Shown: positions 33,644-42,546 of the stretch, in pieces
How positions within the stretch are numbered: the first letter of the stretch is position 1
Layout: every line of letters starts with the position of its first letter
From: CAWBNS01 sp964445105
GTDB lineage: Bacteria; Chlamydiota; Chlamydiia; Chlamydiales; JAJFMA01
Length of the DNA: 64,000 bases
Assembly (NCBI GenBank): GCA_964445105.1
Contig: CAYUJS010000001.1
Coordinates: 1-64,000 of the forward strand
Direction of reading: 5' to 3'
Made by a program: the position numbers and the translations under genes
The notes under the pieces: generated by a model
Database searches by the model: none
What the model saw: the letters and a program-made list of their open reading frames with translations, nothing else
Told to the model about the DNA's origin: nothing

Positions 33644-35548
33644 GTGGTAGAGGAGATTTCCTACGGGAGTTGGAAGTCACCCATCACAGCCGCAAAGATC
33701 GCGGCGGCAGCTAAAAGCTACAGCAGCGTCTTTGTTGACGGAGAGGAGATCTACTGGCTGGAATCGCGCCCTGAAGAGGCGGGGCGTAACGTCTTAGTTC
33801 ATAGCGATGGCGTCTGCGCTTCTGTCGATGTGACCCCTAAACCTTACAATGTGCGCACCAAAGTTCATGAGTATGGCGGCGGCGCCTATACCGTGGATCG
33901 TGGTGTTGTGTATTTCGTCAATTTTTCGGACCAACGCATCTATCAGCAAGCCGACAGTTCTGTAGTACCCTTGACGAGACCGGGTGTGCGATTTGCGGAT
34001 CTGTTGGCTACTGTTCATGGGCTGGTAGCTGTGGCAGAGTTGCATCTTGGGCATCGGGTGGATAATTTTTTGGCTTTGATCGACCCCTCGACGGGTGATT
34101 ACAAAGTTTTAGCGGCCCAGTTTGATTTCTTTTCCTCGCCCACAATTAGCCCCGATGGCGCGCAGCTGGCCTGGTTGTCCTGGAACCATCCGAATATGCC
34201 TTGGGATGGAACTGAGCTTTGGGTTGGCGATTTTTCAGCGCAAGGCCTGGCGAGCGAGCGTAAGGTAGCTGGGGGGGATGAGGAATCGATTTTCCAGCCC
34301 CAATGGTCTCCTGCAGGAGTTCTTTGCTACGTATCGGATAAAAGCAACTGGTGGAATCTTTATCGTCTAGAGGGCGAGCAGAGCGTGCCTATCTGTCCTA
34401 TGGCGGCTGAATTTGGCGTGCCGCAGTGGATCTTTGGAATGTCTACCTGGGGGTTTCAAGGCGAGAAAATTGTAGCTGCCTACCAGCAAGCCGGCCGCTG
34501 GCACCTACTGCAGGTTCCTATAGCCGGCGGAGCTCCGCAATCATTACCCTTGGAAGCAACAACCCTGATTGCCGGCTTGCGTACTGGCCCAGGGTTTGTC
34601 TCATTTGTCGCGGGCTTTCCGGGCGACACCCAAAAAATCGTGAAGTATGACTTCGCTACCTTGAGTGAGCAACTGCTTGGCGGTGACCGCTTAGATGCTG
34701 ACATTGGCCCAGGCTATTTCAGCACAGCGGAGCCGATTTGCTACGCGAGTGCCAAGGGGCGCACTGCCCATGCTTTTTACTATGCTCCTCGCAATAAAGA
34801 TTTTCAGGCGCCAGCGGGCCAAGTCCCACCTTTGCTGGTGAAATCTCACGGTGGACCTACCAGCCAGTGTACAGGCTCTTTTGCTTGGACCATTCAGTAC
34901 TGGACCAGCCGTGGATTTGCAGTCCTTGACGTGAACTACGGCGGCAGCACGGGTTATGGGCGCAGTTATCGTCAGCTTCTCAATGGGAACTGGGGGGTGG
35001 TAGACAGAGAAGATTGCGAATATGGGGCTAAGCACCTAGTTGCCCTGGGGCTAGCAGATGTTAACCGGTTGGCGATAGACGGGAGTAGTGCAGGCGGTTA
35101 CACCACTCTATGTGCGCTGACTTTTGGAGATACGTTTAAGGTTGGCGCGAGTTACTTTGGAGTCAGTGACCTCACCGCCCTCACGCTAGATACGCATAAA
35201 TTTGAAGCCCGCTATAACGACAAGCTGATCGGTCCCTACCCAGCGGCGCGCTTGCTTTATGACGAGCGCTCGCCTTTGTGCCACGTGGACCAATTGCATT
35301 GCCCAGTGATCTTTTTCCAAGGCAGTGAGGACAAAATTGTGCCCCCTAATCAGGCCGAGCGAATGCACGACGCTCTAAAAGCGCGCGGTCAGTTGACGAA
35401 ATTGGTGATATACGAAGGGGAGCAACACGGCTTTCGTAAGGCAGAAACCATCCGCGATGCCCTTGAGCAAGAGCTGGATTTTTTTCTTGAAGCTTTCGCA
35501 GCAGCCTCTAAAGCTGAACCCAAAAACAGCGCTTGGGCGTCGGCCTAA
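33644..35548 (+). CDS. S9 family prolyl oligopeptidase / acylaminoacyl peptidase
   Basis: 634 residues. GTG at 33644 with AAGGA eight bases upstream. Residues 1-~370 form a beta-propeller (WD40-like repeats such as ISPDGAQLAWLSW and FQPQWSPAGVLCYVSD). The C-terminal alpha/beta hydrolase holds the nucleophile in DGSSAGGYTTL, the acid in GSEDKIVPP and the His in EGEQHGFRKAE. It hydrolyses small peptides, probably in the cytosol (no signal peptide). It follows trpR by 4 bases; a role in supplying amino acids together with TrpR control is possible but unproven. Confidence 0.92.
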   Translation: MVEEISYGSWKSPITAAKIAAAAKSYSSVFVDGEEIYWLESRPEEAGRNVLVHSDGVCASVDVTPKPYNVRTKVHEYGGGAYTVDRGVVYFVNFSDQRIYQQADSSVVPLTRPGVRFADLLATVHGLVAVAELHLGHRVDNFLALIDPSTGDYKVLAAQFDFFSSPTISPDGAQLAWLSWNHPNMPWDGTELWVGDFSAQGLASERKVAGGDEESIFQPQWSPAGVLCYVSDKSNWWNLYRLEGEQSVPICPMAAEFGVPQWIFGMSTWGFQGEKIVAAYQQAGRWHLLQVPIAGGAPQSLPLEATTLIAGLRTGPGFVSFVAGFPGDTQKIVKYDFATLSEQLLGGDRLDADIGPGYFSTAEPICYASAKGRTAHAFYYAPRNKDFQAPAGQVPPLLVKSHGGPTSQCTGSFAWTIQYWTSRGFAVLDVNYGGSTGYGRSYRQLLNGNWGVVDREDCEYGAKHLVALGLADVNRLAIDGSSAGGYTTLCALTFGDTFKVGASYFGVSDLTALTLDTHKFEARYNDKLIGPYPAARLLYDERSPLCHVDQLHCPVIFFQGSEDKIVPPNQAERMHDALKARGQLTKLVIYEGEQHGFRKAETIRDALEQELDFFLEAFAAASKAEPKNSAWASA

Positions 35549-35581
35549 ACATTATTCTTAGGTTTAATTGGCTGAGCAAGC

Positions 35582-35953
35582 TTAGTCTAGTGCCTGTACC
35601 AGCTGAAAAAAGTTGTTATCGGCGTCGACGCAGTCCTGCATCTTAACGTGGCCAGGCACCTCAGTAACTTCTCCAATCAGTTTCAAACCTTTTGCCTGCA
35701 TTTCCAGGCGAGCTTGTTCCATATCTTCGACTGTAAAAGTGATTACGGCGTTAGAACCGGGCTTGATAGCGTAGTGATCGTTGGCTTGCGCTAGCCCGAT
35801 TAGCCCTTCGCCGTCTTTGCCCTGCAGCTCTGCCCAGCCGAGCTCTTCCGTGCTGGAGAGTAGCTTTAGTCCTAGGACCTCGGTATAAAATTTGATCGCC
35901 TGCTTCAGGTTGGCGACGACGATCCAACATAATTGCATCGATTTAACAGCCAT
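35582..35953 (-). CDS. VOC family (glyoxalase/bleomycin resistance-like) protein
   Basis: 123 residues with the two beta-alpha-beta-beta-beta modules of the vicinal oxygen chelate fold: WIVVANLKQAIKFYTEVLGL opens the first and VITFTVEDMEQARLEMQAKG the second, ending CVDADNNFFQLVQAL. GGAG precedes the ATG after a short spacer. Metal-dependent chemistry on a small substrate is expected; which one cannot be told. Single gene, convergent with the S9 peptidase. Confidence 0.88.
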   Translation of the reverse strand: MAVKSMQLCWIVVANLKQAIKFYTEVLGLKLLSSTEELGWAELQGKDGEGLIGLAQANDHYAIKPGSNAVITFTVEDMEQARLEMQAKGLKLIGEVTEVPGHVKMQDCVDADNNFFQLVQALD

Positions 35954-36001
35954 TTTTGATCTCCTATTAGATGTTTTTTAATTAGTATAGTTGAAGGTCA
36001 G

Positions 36002-36373
36002 ATGGCTGGCAATGGACATTTTAAAAGAGGCCATTTGGCGGCCATCCAAAAGGATCCAATTGCCGACCGCTCCTTACTGCTGAACAAGGACGTTCAGCAA
36101 GTGTTTCCTCTCGGATGCTTTCATATCTTTGTTCCAAGGGCTCGATGATCGGCAGGGGTCTTTACAAAATAAGAGAGTTCAAGCTAGGCCAGGATTTCGA
36201 TTGGGAAGACCTCGCCCTAACAGCTATGAGCGTTCTCAGCGGGATTATCTACCTCATTCCCGCTCTTTGCTAATATGATCTAACGGACGAAATCATGAGG
36301 AGGCTTTGGATCGCGGTCCCCCAACAGGAGCGATCAGCCAGAAGATGGTTTTTTGCCAAGACTAGTAGCAACT
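36002..36373 (+). pseudogene. Remnant of an AbiEi-like winged-helix antitoxin/regulator next to tRNA-Ala
   Basis: From the ATG at 36002 a frame reads MAGNGHFKRGHLAAIQKDPI and stops at 36146-36148. A shifted frame then reads GRGLYKIREFKLGQDFDWED, LALTAMSVLSGIIYLIPALC, a stop, and YDLTDEIMRRLWIAVPQQER. The series RGLYRI...D...A....GVICLLSALxFHGLT...VWIAVP is typical of AbiEi-family antitoxins, so this is the N-terminal half of such a protein with stops and a slip. No toxin partner is recognisable. A hairpin TGCTGAAC-AAGGAC-GTTCAGCA lies at about 36078-36099. The rest up to the tRNA at 36464 holds nothing identifiable. Confidence 0.55.
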
Positions 36374-36463
36374 AAGCGCGCCTCGTCGCTATTTGGTTGC
36401 TCTTTGCTCTGGTATCTCTTGCTTGAATATTCGCCAGTGCTTACAATCTGACTTCCTTATTTT

Positions 36464-36536
36464 GGGGCGTTAGCTCAGTTGGTAGAGCGCAACAATGGCA
36501 TTGTTGAGGTCAACGGTTCGACTCCGTTACGCTCCA
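36464..36536 (+). tRNA. tRNA-Ala (anticodon GGC)
   Basis: 73-nt cloverleaf: acceptor GGGGCGT/ACGCTCC with the G3-U70 wobble pair that identifies alanine tRNAs, D stem GCTC/GAGC, anticodon stem CAACA/TGTTG with loop ATGGCAT, T arm AACGG-TTCGACT-CCGTT, discriminator A. CCA is not encoded. Confidence 0.96.
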
Positions 36537-36559
36537 ATTTCTTCTGCAATACAATCACT

Positions 36560-36784
36560 TCAGTCTTTCGACTCACCCGATTGCGCTGCCTCTTTGGGTT
36601 TGGAATTGTAGTCAGTCGCATAGAACCCAGACCCTTGAAAATGCAGTCCCACGCCGGCGCTTGGAAGGCGTTCGACGCGCTCCGCTTGGCATTTCTCGCA
36701 TATTTTTACGGGCTCGTCACTGATCTTTTGAAAGACATCAAACCTATGAGCGCAAGCACGGCAGATGTAAGCGTATGTGGGCAT
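36560..36784 (-). CDS. FmdB-type zinc-ribbon protein
   Basis: 74 residues. MPTYAYICRACAHRFDVFQK opens the family, with the zinc ligands in CRACAH and CEKCQAE. A Ser/Lys-rich tail follows. AGGAG precedes the ATG. Putative regulator or ribosome-associated factor; the family has no firm function. It sits 85 bases after groEL on the same strand and may be read from it. Confidence 0.88.
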   Translation of the reverse strand: MPTYAYICRACAHRFDVFQKISDEPVKICEKCQAERVERLPSAGVGLHFQGSGFYATDYNSKPKEAAQSGESKD

Positions 36785-36869
36785 TGTTTATCTCCTTAAA
36801 CGAAGAAGTCGGAAGCCATTTGATGACCTCCGACTTCGGATCTTGAAATTCTGGACGTCGGCTCCTGGT

Positions 36870-38525
36870 TTAACCCCAGTCACCCATGCCGCCCATTCCT
36901 CCCATACCACCCATGGGGTCCATGGCCGGAGCAGAGGCTTTTTTAGGCTGCGGCTTATCTGTGATGAGAGTCGCGGTGGTAAGTAGTAGACCGGCTACAG
37001 AAGCGGCGTTGTAGAGGGCAGTTTTGGTGACCAGCACTGGATCGATGACACCGGCCTTGATCAGGTCGGTGAATTCATCGGTCAAGCCATTGTAACCATG
37101 CGCCCCTGTAGCTTCGTAGACCTTCTCGGCGATCAGGTTGCCTTGGCGTCCGCAGTTGTCTGCAATCGCTATAGCTGGTGCAAAAGCAGCTTCTTCGACG
37201 ATCTTGGCGCCGATTGCTTCGTCGCCTGCTAATTTGAGCGAGCCTCTCACGATTTTTACGGCTCTAAGTAGAGCCACACCACCGCCTGGGACGATTCCTT
37301 CAGCTACAGCAGCGCGAGTTGCGTGTAGTGCATCTTCTACGCGTGCTTTCTTCTCTTTCATCTCCGTTTCGGTGGCGGCGCCGACATTAACGACAGCTAC
37401 GCCTCCGGCTAATTTGGCCAACCGCTCTTCCAGTTTTTCTTTTTCATAGCTGGAGGTGGTGTTGGTGATTTCGGCACGCAACTGAGCGATGCGCGCTTGC
37501 ACGGCTTCTGTCTTGCCTGCGCCGTCGATGATCGTGGTGAATTCTTTGGTGATCTTGACTGTCTTGGCTGAGCCAAGCACGTTTATATCAACTTCTTCCA
37601 ACTTCATACCAAGTTCTTCGGTCACGACTGTAGCGCCTGTTAGGATGGCGATGTCCGAGAGCATTGCTTTGCGGCGATCACCAAAGCCAGGGGCTTTTAC
37701 CGCGCAAACAGTAAGGCCGCCCTTGATGCGGTTGACGACGAGGGTTGCTAGCGCATCCCCATCGATATCGTCTGCAATCACGAGCAGAGGGCGACTGCCT
37801 TTTGCCATGGTTTTTTCTAAGATTGGCACGATCTCTTTGGCTGTTGATAGCTTTTTATCGACAATCAATATGAGTGTGTTCTCAAGCAAGACGGACATGT
37901 TCTCAGGGTTGGTGACGAAGTAGGGAGATACGTAGCTCTTATCGAACTGCATGCCCTCCACAACGTCTAGCGTCGTTTCCGTGCCCTTGGCTTCTGCGAC
38001 GGAAATAATGCCGTCCTTGCCTACCTTATCCATGGCTTGTGCAATGATGGTGCCGATCTCTTCGTCGTTGTTGGCGGAGATGGTGGCGATCTGCTTGACA
38101 TCGGTGCTTGAATTGACGGGTACGGCCAGCTTGTCGAGCTCTGCAGCGATTGCGGCAACGGCCTTGTCCATGCCATGTTTTAGGCATAGGGGATTGGCGC
38201 CTGCCGTTACGTTTTTCATGCCACTAGCGAACATGGCTTCTGCCAGGACAATGGCTGTGGTTGTGCCATCACCGGCCACGTCTGAAGTTTTTGAGGCGAC
38301 TTCTTTAACTAGCTGAGCGCCCATGTTTTCGAACTTATCTTTTAAACTCACCTCTTTGGCCACTGTCACGCCGTCTTTTGTAGACAGTGGAGCACCGAAG
38401 CCGCGGTTGATCACAACGTTGCGCCCTTTGGGGCCCAAAGTGACTTTTACGGCCTTGGCCAAGGTACGGATACCTTTCAGAAGAGATTTTAGAGCGGTTT
38501 CGTTAAATGCCAATATTTTAGCCAT
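36870..38525 (-). CDS. groL: 60-kDa chaperonin GroEL
   Basis: 551 residues, full length. GPKGRNVVI near residue 32, the catalytic-Asp segment SDVAGDGTTTAIVLAEA, EGIVPGGGVALLRA and the C-terminal GGM repeats (GGMGGMGGMGDWG) identify a canonical GroEL that forms the double-ring folding chamber. It lies 18 bases after groES on the same strand. The canonical C-terminal tail marks it as the primary rather than a divergent extra chlamydial copy. Confidence 0.98.
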   Translation of the reverse strand: MAKILAFNETALKSLLKGIRTLAKAVKVTLGPKGRNVVINRGFGAPLSTKDGVTVAKEVSLKDKFENMGAQLVKEVASKTSDVAGDGTTTAIVLAEAMFASGMKNVTAGANPLCLKHGMDKAVAAIAAELDKLAVPVNSSTDVKQIATISANNDEEIGTIIAQAMDKVGKDGIISVAEAKGTETTLDVVEGMQFDKSYVSPYFVTNPENMSVLLENTLILIVDKKLSTAKEIVPILEKTMAKGSRPLLVIADDIDGDALATLVVNRIKGGLTVCAVKAPGFGDRRKAMLSDIAILTGATVVTEELGMKLEEVDINVLGSAKTVKITKEFTTIIDGAGKTEAVQARIAQLRAEITNTTSSYEKEKLEERLAKLAGGVAVVNVGAATETEMKEKKARVEDALHATRAAVAEGIVPGGGVALLRAVKIVRGSLKLAGDEAIGAKIVEEAAFAPAIAIADNCGRQGNLIAEKVYEATGAHGYNGLTDEFTDLIKAGVIDPVLVTKTALYNAASVAGLLLTTATLITDKPQPKKASAPAMDPMGGMGGMGGMGDWG

Positions 38526-38543
38526 GACTATTGCTCCTGTAGA

Positions 38544-38843
38544 TTAGTTAAGGACGCCGAGGATGTCGTCTTCGGATAAGATTAGGTACTCTGCATTCTC
38601 TTCTTCGGGATGTTTGACTTCTGTCCCTGCATAAGAGGTAAATAGCACGCGATCGCCTACCTTAAGCGAAACAACTTCGAGTTTGCCGTTTTCATCAATC
38701 TTGCCGGGCCCGACAGCTACAATCTCGCCTTCTTTTGGCTTTTCCTTAGCCGTATCTGGCAGGTAAATTCCCCCTTTTGTAGTCACAGCTTTCGAACGTT
38801 TGACCAAAACTCGTTTTCCTAAGGGCTTAATTTTTACCATCAT
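38544..38843 (-). CDS. groS: 10-kDa co-chaperonin GroES
   Basis: 99 residues. It starts MMVKIKPLGKRVLVKRSKAV, includes the mobile loop (SKAVTTKGGIYLPDTAKEKP) and ends YLILSEDDILGVL. The second ATG is equally good as a start; AGGAG lies 4 or 7 bases upstream. Caps GroEL. Transcribed with groEL from the promoter at 38879-38908, with a CIRCE-like site further up. Confidence 0.97.
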   Translation of the reverse strand: MMVKIKPLGKRVLVKRSKAVTTKGGIYLPDTAKEKPKEGEIVAVGPGKIDENGKLEVVSLKVGDRVLFTSYAGTEVKHPEEENAEYLILSEDDILGVLN

Positions 38844-38878
38844 CGTTCTCCTGTTTTTTTAGGTAACTTGAAGGCGAT

Positions 38879-38908
38879 ACTGTAACTTGGATCGCGATTT
38901 GGTGTCAA
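38879..38908 (-). promoter_or_regulatory. Sigma-70-type promoter of groESL
   Basis: On the minus strand TTGACA (38908-38903) and TACAGT (38884-38879) with an 18-base spacer, about 36 bases from the groES ATG. Confidence 0.7.
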
Positions 38909-38925
38909 GCGCCAAGCTGAATATT

Positions 38926-38952
38926 TTGGCAGAAGATGACTTTGAGTGCTAA
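38926..38952. promoter_or_regulatory. CIRCE-like element (HrcA operator) with one degenerate arm
   Basis: GAGTGCTAA at 38944-38952 is an exact CIRCE half-site; nine bases away on the other side stands TTGGCAGAA, which keeps TT-GCA of the expected TTAGCACTC. The spacing of 9 is canonical. It lies upstream of the groESL -35, whereas CIRCE usually overlaps or follows the promoter, so repression through it may be weak. Confidence 0.6.
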
Positions 38953-39090
38953 AACAGGTCCCACACAGAACCTTTTCATGAAATGACTCTCTGGGTTAGA
39001 GTGGGTCGTTTCGTGGGGGAGCGGCTTGGCACTAGCTGAGGTTGCCGCATTTTTGTACAGAAATTTTCGATGCCCTGGGGCGGTGTTTTT

Positions 39091-41289
39091 ATGAACAGTA
39101 GAATTCTAGCCTACTTGTGTCTTTTTTGCTTGGCCGGGGGTCCCTTTAAGGTATTGGGGGGAAGCCAGCTAGCGGTAAGTTTTGTAGATCCCTTAGGGGT
39201 CGCCAAGGCGGAGGCGCCAGCCCTGCCAGAGGTCCCCTCAGCAGAGAGTTTGGGCCCGCAGTGGTGGGACTATTTTCAGGTGCCGCTTGATCAGCTTCCA
39301 ATTCGTGTGGACAATGTCAAAGCGAATTTAGACAAGCTCGTACAGAAGCTAGACACGGCAGAACTGGAAGCTGCGAAGCCTTTAGTCGCGCGCATCATAA
39401 CCAATTTAAAAGGCTTTTCCGAACTCGCCCTGCAGAAAAAAACAGAAAAACCTAGCGTCAACGCTCTCAAAGAGCGCTACACAATTGACGAGTATTTGAA
39501 CGTATTGCACCGGCTGCGTGGTGTGGAGAGTGAACTCGCGGATGAACGCAGTGAAGAACGACAGCTTGCACGCGCTTTGACAGCCGCCCGCAATGCGCAG
39601 GATGCGTTGGTGCTAGCTTATCGAGATTTAGGCGATCGATCTACGGAGAAGCTACACAAAGGGCTAGAGCTAATGGCTAATCGCGCTTCATTGGCCTATA
39701 TCGAACAAAAACTGCATCTTGTAAAGGATAAAGAAGCGGCCTTGCAAGCTAAGCAAGCGTACATGCAGCAAGAGATTAAGGAAGCCCCCTATTGGCTCGT
39801 AGCTAAGCCGGCTGATTTGGAAGAGCTAGACTTGAAGATACATACGGCTCAAAAAGATCTTGTAGCGGCCAAAGATTTTTTAACGGAACGCGAGGCAAGA
39901 TCTTTACAAACGTTTCCCGACACGCGCGTTGGTATGGGGCGCGCGCAACTTGCTACGCAAGAGGTGATACTGGCCCGCGTAGGCTATGCAGCAGCAGAGT
40001 TGCATCAAGTTCTTTTGCAAGTGCGTCGTGCGCTCACTTCCTCATTGATCAACGATAGGCCTGGCGACGCCGCTGAGCTTGTCGATGCTCTAGACGATTG
40101 GAAGGAGATCATCAAACGGACTGGTTCGCAGGTGAAAACCTGGCGTGAAGTCAGCGCCGTTGAATATGAACGAGCGTATGAAGCCTATTTAGAACTCTCC
40201 CTACAGGATCGTGAAAAGGATCTGACGCAGCTGGGAGCGATTTACCAAGAGCGTGCCAAAACGGCTCAACAGACGTTGATCGCCTCGCAAAAACTTAAGA
40301 ATAAAATGACGGAAGCTGATCTGCTGCGCGCGATTCTGGAAGATCGCATGTTTCAATATGATTCACATTTTCGCCGGTGGATGAGTAAAAGCTGGGATGT
40401 AGTGCAGGGCTCTTTTGATTTCCTGGGCCGCGGCATGGATACCACGTTGCTTCGCGTAGGCGATGTACCAGTAACGCCTTGGGGCCTATTGCGAGCGCTG
40501 ACGATTTTGGCCGCCACCTACTATATTTCGCAGCTAGTGCATCATGGCCTTCGGCAGATGGGCGAGCGGCAACATCGGATTGCGCCAGCGACTTTCTACA
40601 CACTCGGTCGACTGGCTCACTATTCCATTTTGACCGTTGGACTGCTGGTTGCGCTTGCGTCCATTGGCCTCACCTTTACCAACTTCCTTATCGTAGCTGG
40701 TGCGTTGAGCGTTGGGATCGGATTTGGCTTGCAAGCAATTATGAATAATTTTTTCAGCGGCTTAATCATCCTTTTTGAACAAAATTTTAAAGTAGGCGAT
40801 TTCGTCGAGCTCAATCAAGGGGGCGGCGGGGAAATTACGCATATCAATGTGCGTAGTACAATTATGCGCAAAAGCGACGGCCAGGAAGTGGTCGTGCCTA
40901 ACTCCGACATGATTCAGAACAGCGTAATTAACTGGACACGTGAAAATGCATTTCGCAGATTGCACATTCCCTTTGATGTGGGGTACGATTCGGACAAGGA
41001 ACTGGTGCGTAAAGCTGTGCTAGAAGCTGCTGACCGCGTCTACCACACTTTGAAGAACGTGCCTAGGTTTCGTGAACCAGAGGTGTGGCTCATGGGGTTT
41101 GGCGAAAACGCCCTTAAATTTGAGCTGGTCGTATGGGTCAACGCCCAAGGTGCCAAACGATCTGCTGCGTCTGCTTCAACATATCTGTGGGAAATCCATA
41201 ATAGTTTATTGCAGTACAATATCAGCATCCCCTTTCCCCAGCGGGATGTTTACATTAAATCAATTCCCAAGGAGTTTTTACAGCCTTAG
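39091..41289 (+). CDS. MscS/MscK-type mechanosensitive channel
   Basis: About 732 residues from ATG 39091; an ATG at 39070 would add seven residues but lacks a ribosome-binding site. A signal peptide (MNSRILAYLCLFCLAGG) is followed by a long helical, charged periplasmic region to about residue 445, then several membrane helices. The pore helix and beta domain show as VAGALSVGIGFGLQAIMNNF, IILFEQNFKVGDFVE and VPNSDMIQNSVINWT. It releases solutes on hypo-osmotic shock. The large periplasmic arm resembles MscK or the YbdG/YnaI-type extended channels. Its end overlaps the convergent RNA methyltransferase by 12 bases. Confidence 0.93.
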   Translation: MNSRILAYLCLFCLAGGPFKVLGGSQLAVSFVDPLGVAKAEAPALPEVPSAESLGPQWWDYFQVPLDQLPIRVDNVKANLDKLVQKLDTAELEAAKPLVARIITNLKGFSELALQKKTEKPSVNALKERYTIDEYLNVLHRLRGVESELADERSEERQLARALTAARNAQDALVLAYRDLGDRSTEKLHKGLELMANRASLAYIEQKLHLVKDKEAALQAKQAYMQQEIKEAPYWLVAKPADLEELDLKIHTAQKDLVAAKDFLTEREARSLQTFPDTRVGMGRAQLATQEVILARVGYAAAELHQVLLQVRRALTSSLINDRPGDAAELVDALDDWKEIIKRTGSQVKTWREVSAVEYERAYEAYLELSLQDREKDLTQLGAIYQERAKTAQQTLIASQKLKNKMTEADLLRAILEDRMFQYDSHFRRWMSKSWDVVQGSFDFLGRGMDTTLLRVGDVPVTPWGLLRALTILAATYYISQLVHHGLRQMGERQHRIAPATFYTLGRLAHYSILTVGLLVALASIGLTFTNFLIVAGALSVGIGFGLQAIMNNFFSGLIILFEQNFKVGDFVELNQGGGGEITHINVRSTIMRKSDGQEVVVPNSDMIQNSVINWTRENAFRRLHIPFDVGYDSDKELVRKAVLEAADRVYHTLKNVPRFREPEVWLMGFGENALKFELVVWVNAQGAKRSAASASTYLWEIHNSLLQYNISIPFPQRDVYIKSIPKEFLQP

Positions 41290-42537
41290 CTCTACTAATG
41301 TTTCGACGTGAGTGGTTTGTGGGAACATGTCGTAGGCTTGGCATGAGTGCACGCGATAGCCCGCTTGCTGGGCTGAGGCAATGTCGCGCGCTAGGGTAGC
41401 GGGCATGCACGACAGGTACAGAATCTGCCTAGGGCGCGCCTGCAGTAGTGTTTCCCGCGTGTTCGGATCTAATCCCGTGCGCGGAGGATTTACGACCACG
41501 GTATCCCAGTTTTTTTTTAGAAGCTCCTGCGCTATTTTCGCGACTTCTTCACAGATAAATGTCGCCTCTAGATCATTTGCAGAGGCGTTTAAGATTGCCA
41601 GTCGTATGGCCTCCGCACTGCTTTCAACACCAGTCACCGCGCGCCCTTTTTGAGCGAGCAGTAAGCTCAAAGCGCCGATTCCGCAATAGAGGTCGAGGAC
41701 GGTTTGCCCGGCCAGTGCTACAATGTTACGGTAGATATTGGCGCTTTGCTTGGGATGGTTTTGCACAAAAGCAAGTGGCGTAAAGGCTATTTGCAGGCCA
41801 TCTATTGCAAATTTTCCGCCTATGTCGCCCCAAATTTTTGTTTTATTGCGGCCCCGAGCGACGATACCTTGAATGTTTTTTTTGCCTCCTAGCTGCTTGT
41901 GAGCGATAGTTTGCAGATTAGAGGGAAATTTTCCCGAGAAATCATAGGCCAAAATAAACTGCTTAGCGTTTTTGTAGATCCCTAGGCGGGCTTCGCCCTC
42001 CACTGGGATAAGCTCTTGTACAAGTGTCAGCATGTCTAGTTCGCCTGGCAGAAAAATCGGGCACTGTTTGGTGGGTAGGTGTGTAGCCCCATCGATGCAA
42101 ACATATCCGGCCTGGTAGCGCCCCTCACAAGCGCTGCCCTCAGAAGCACTGAGAGACAGGTGAATATGGCGGCGATAGCCCCAAATTGGGTCTGCACAGG
42201 TAATGGAGACGGGTTTGTCCAGCGTGATTTTTCCAATACGTTGTAGGGCATCTGTGACAAAGGTCTGCTTTTGCTGGAGCTGTGCGGCGTAGGTGATGTG
42301 TTGCAGCTGGCAGCCCCCACAGCGGCCGTAGTGAGTGCAAGACGGAGCAAGGCGCTCAGGCGAGGGCGTGAGAATCTCAATAAGTTCGCCCTCGGCAAAG
42401 CGCTTATGTTCTTTGGTGATGCGCACACGAACGCGTTCACCAGGTGCCGCGAAAGGCACAAACACCACTAAGTTGTTTGCTCGCAAGATGCCTTTGCCTC
42501 CAAAGGCCAGAGAGGTGATTTCACCGGTGATTTCCAT
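41278..42537 (-). CDS. 23S rRNA (uracil-5-)-methyltransferase, RumA/TrmA family
   Basis: 419 residues. A TRAM domain at the N-terminus (ITSLAFGGKGILRANNLVVF), the 4Fe-4S cysteines in CTHYGRCGGCQLQH, the SAM-binding LDLYCGIGALSLLLAQKG, VVNPPRTGLD and the catalytic nucleophile in LYLSCMPATLARDI (most members have SCNPATLARD). Uses SAM to make m5U in rRNA; which of the RlmC/RlmD/RumA sites cannot be told. Reads towards the MscS gene and overlaps it slightly. Confidence 0.9.
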   Translation of the reverse strand: MEITGEITSLAFGGKGILRANNLVVFVPFAAPGERVRVRITKEHKRFAEGELIEILTPSPERLAPSCTHYGRCGGCQLQHITYAAQLQQKQTFVTDALQRIGKITLDKPVSITCADPIWGYRRHIHLSLSASEGSACEGRYQAGYVCIDGATHLPTKQCPIFLPGELDMLTLVQELIPVEGEARLGIYKNAKQFILAYDFSGKFPSNLQTIAHKQLGGKKNIQGIVARGRNKTKIWGDIGGKFAIDGLQIAFTPLAFVQNHPKQSANIYRNIVALAGQTVLDLYCGIGALSLLLAQKGRAVTGVESSAEAIRLAILNASANDLEATFICEEVAKIAQELLKKNWDTVVVNPPRTGLDPNTRETLLQARPRQILYLSCMPATLARDIASAQQAGYRVHSCQAYDMFPQTTHVETLVELRL

Positions 42538-42546
42538 AACGGCCCG

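Noticed and set aside
37138..38316. Plus-strand Ser/Ala/Thr-rich frames opposite groEL
   Set aside because: Typical antisense frames of groEL.
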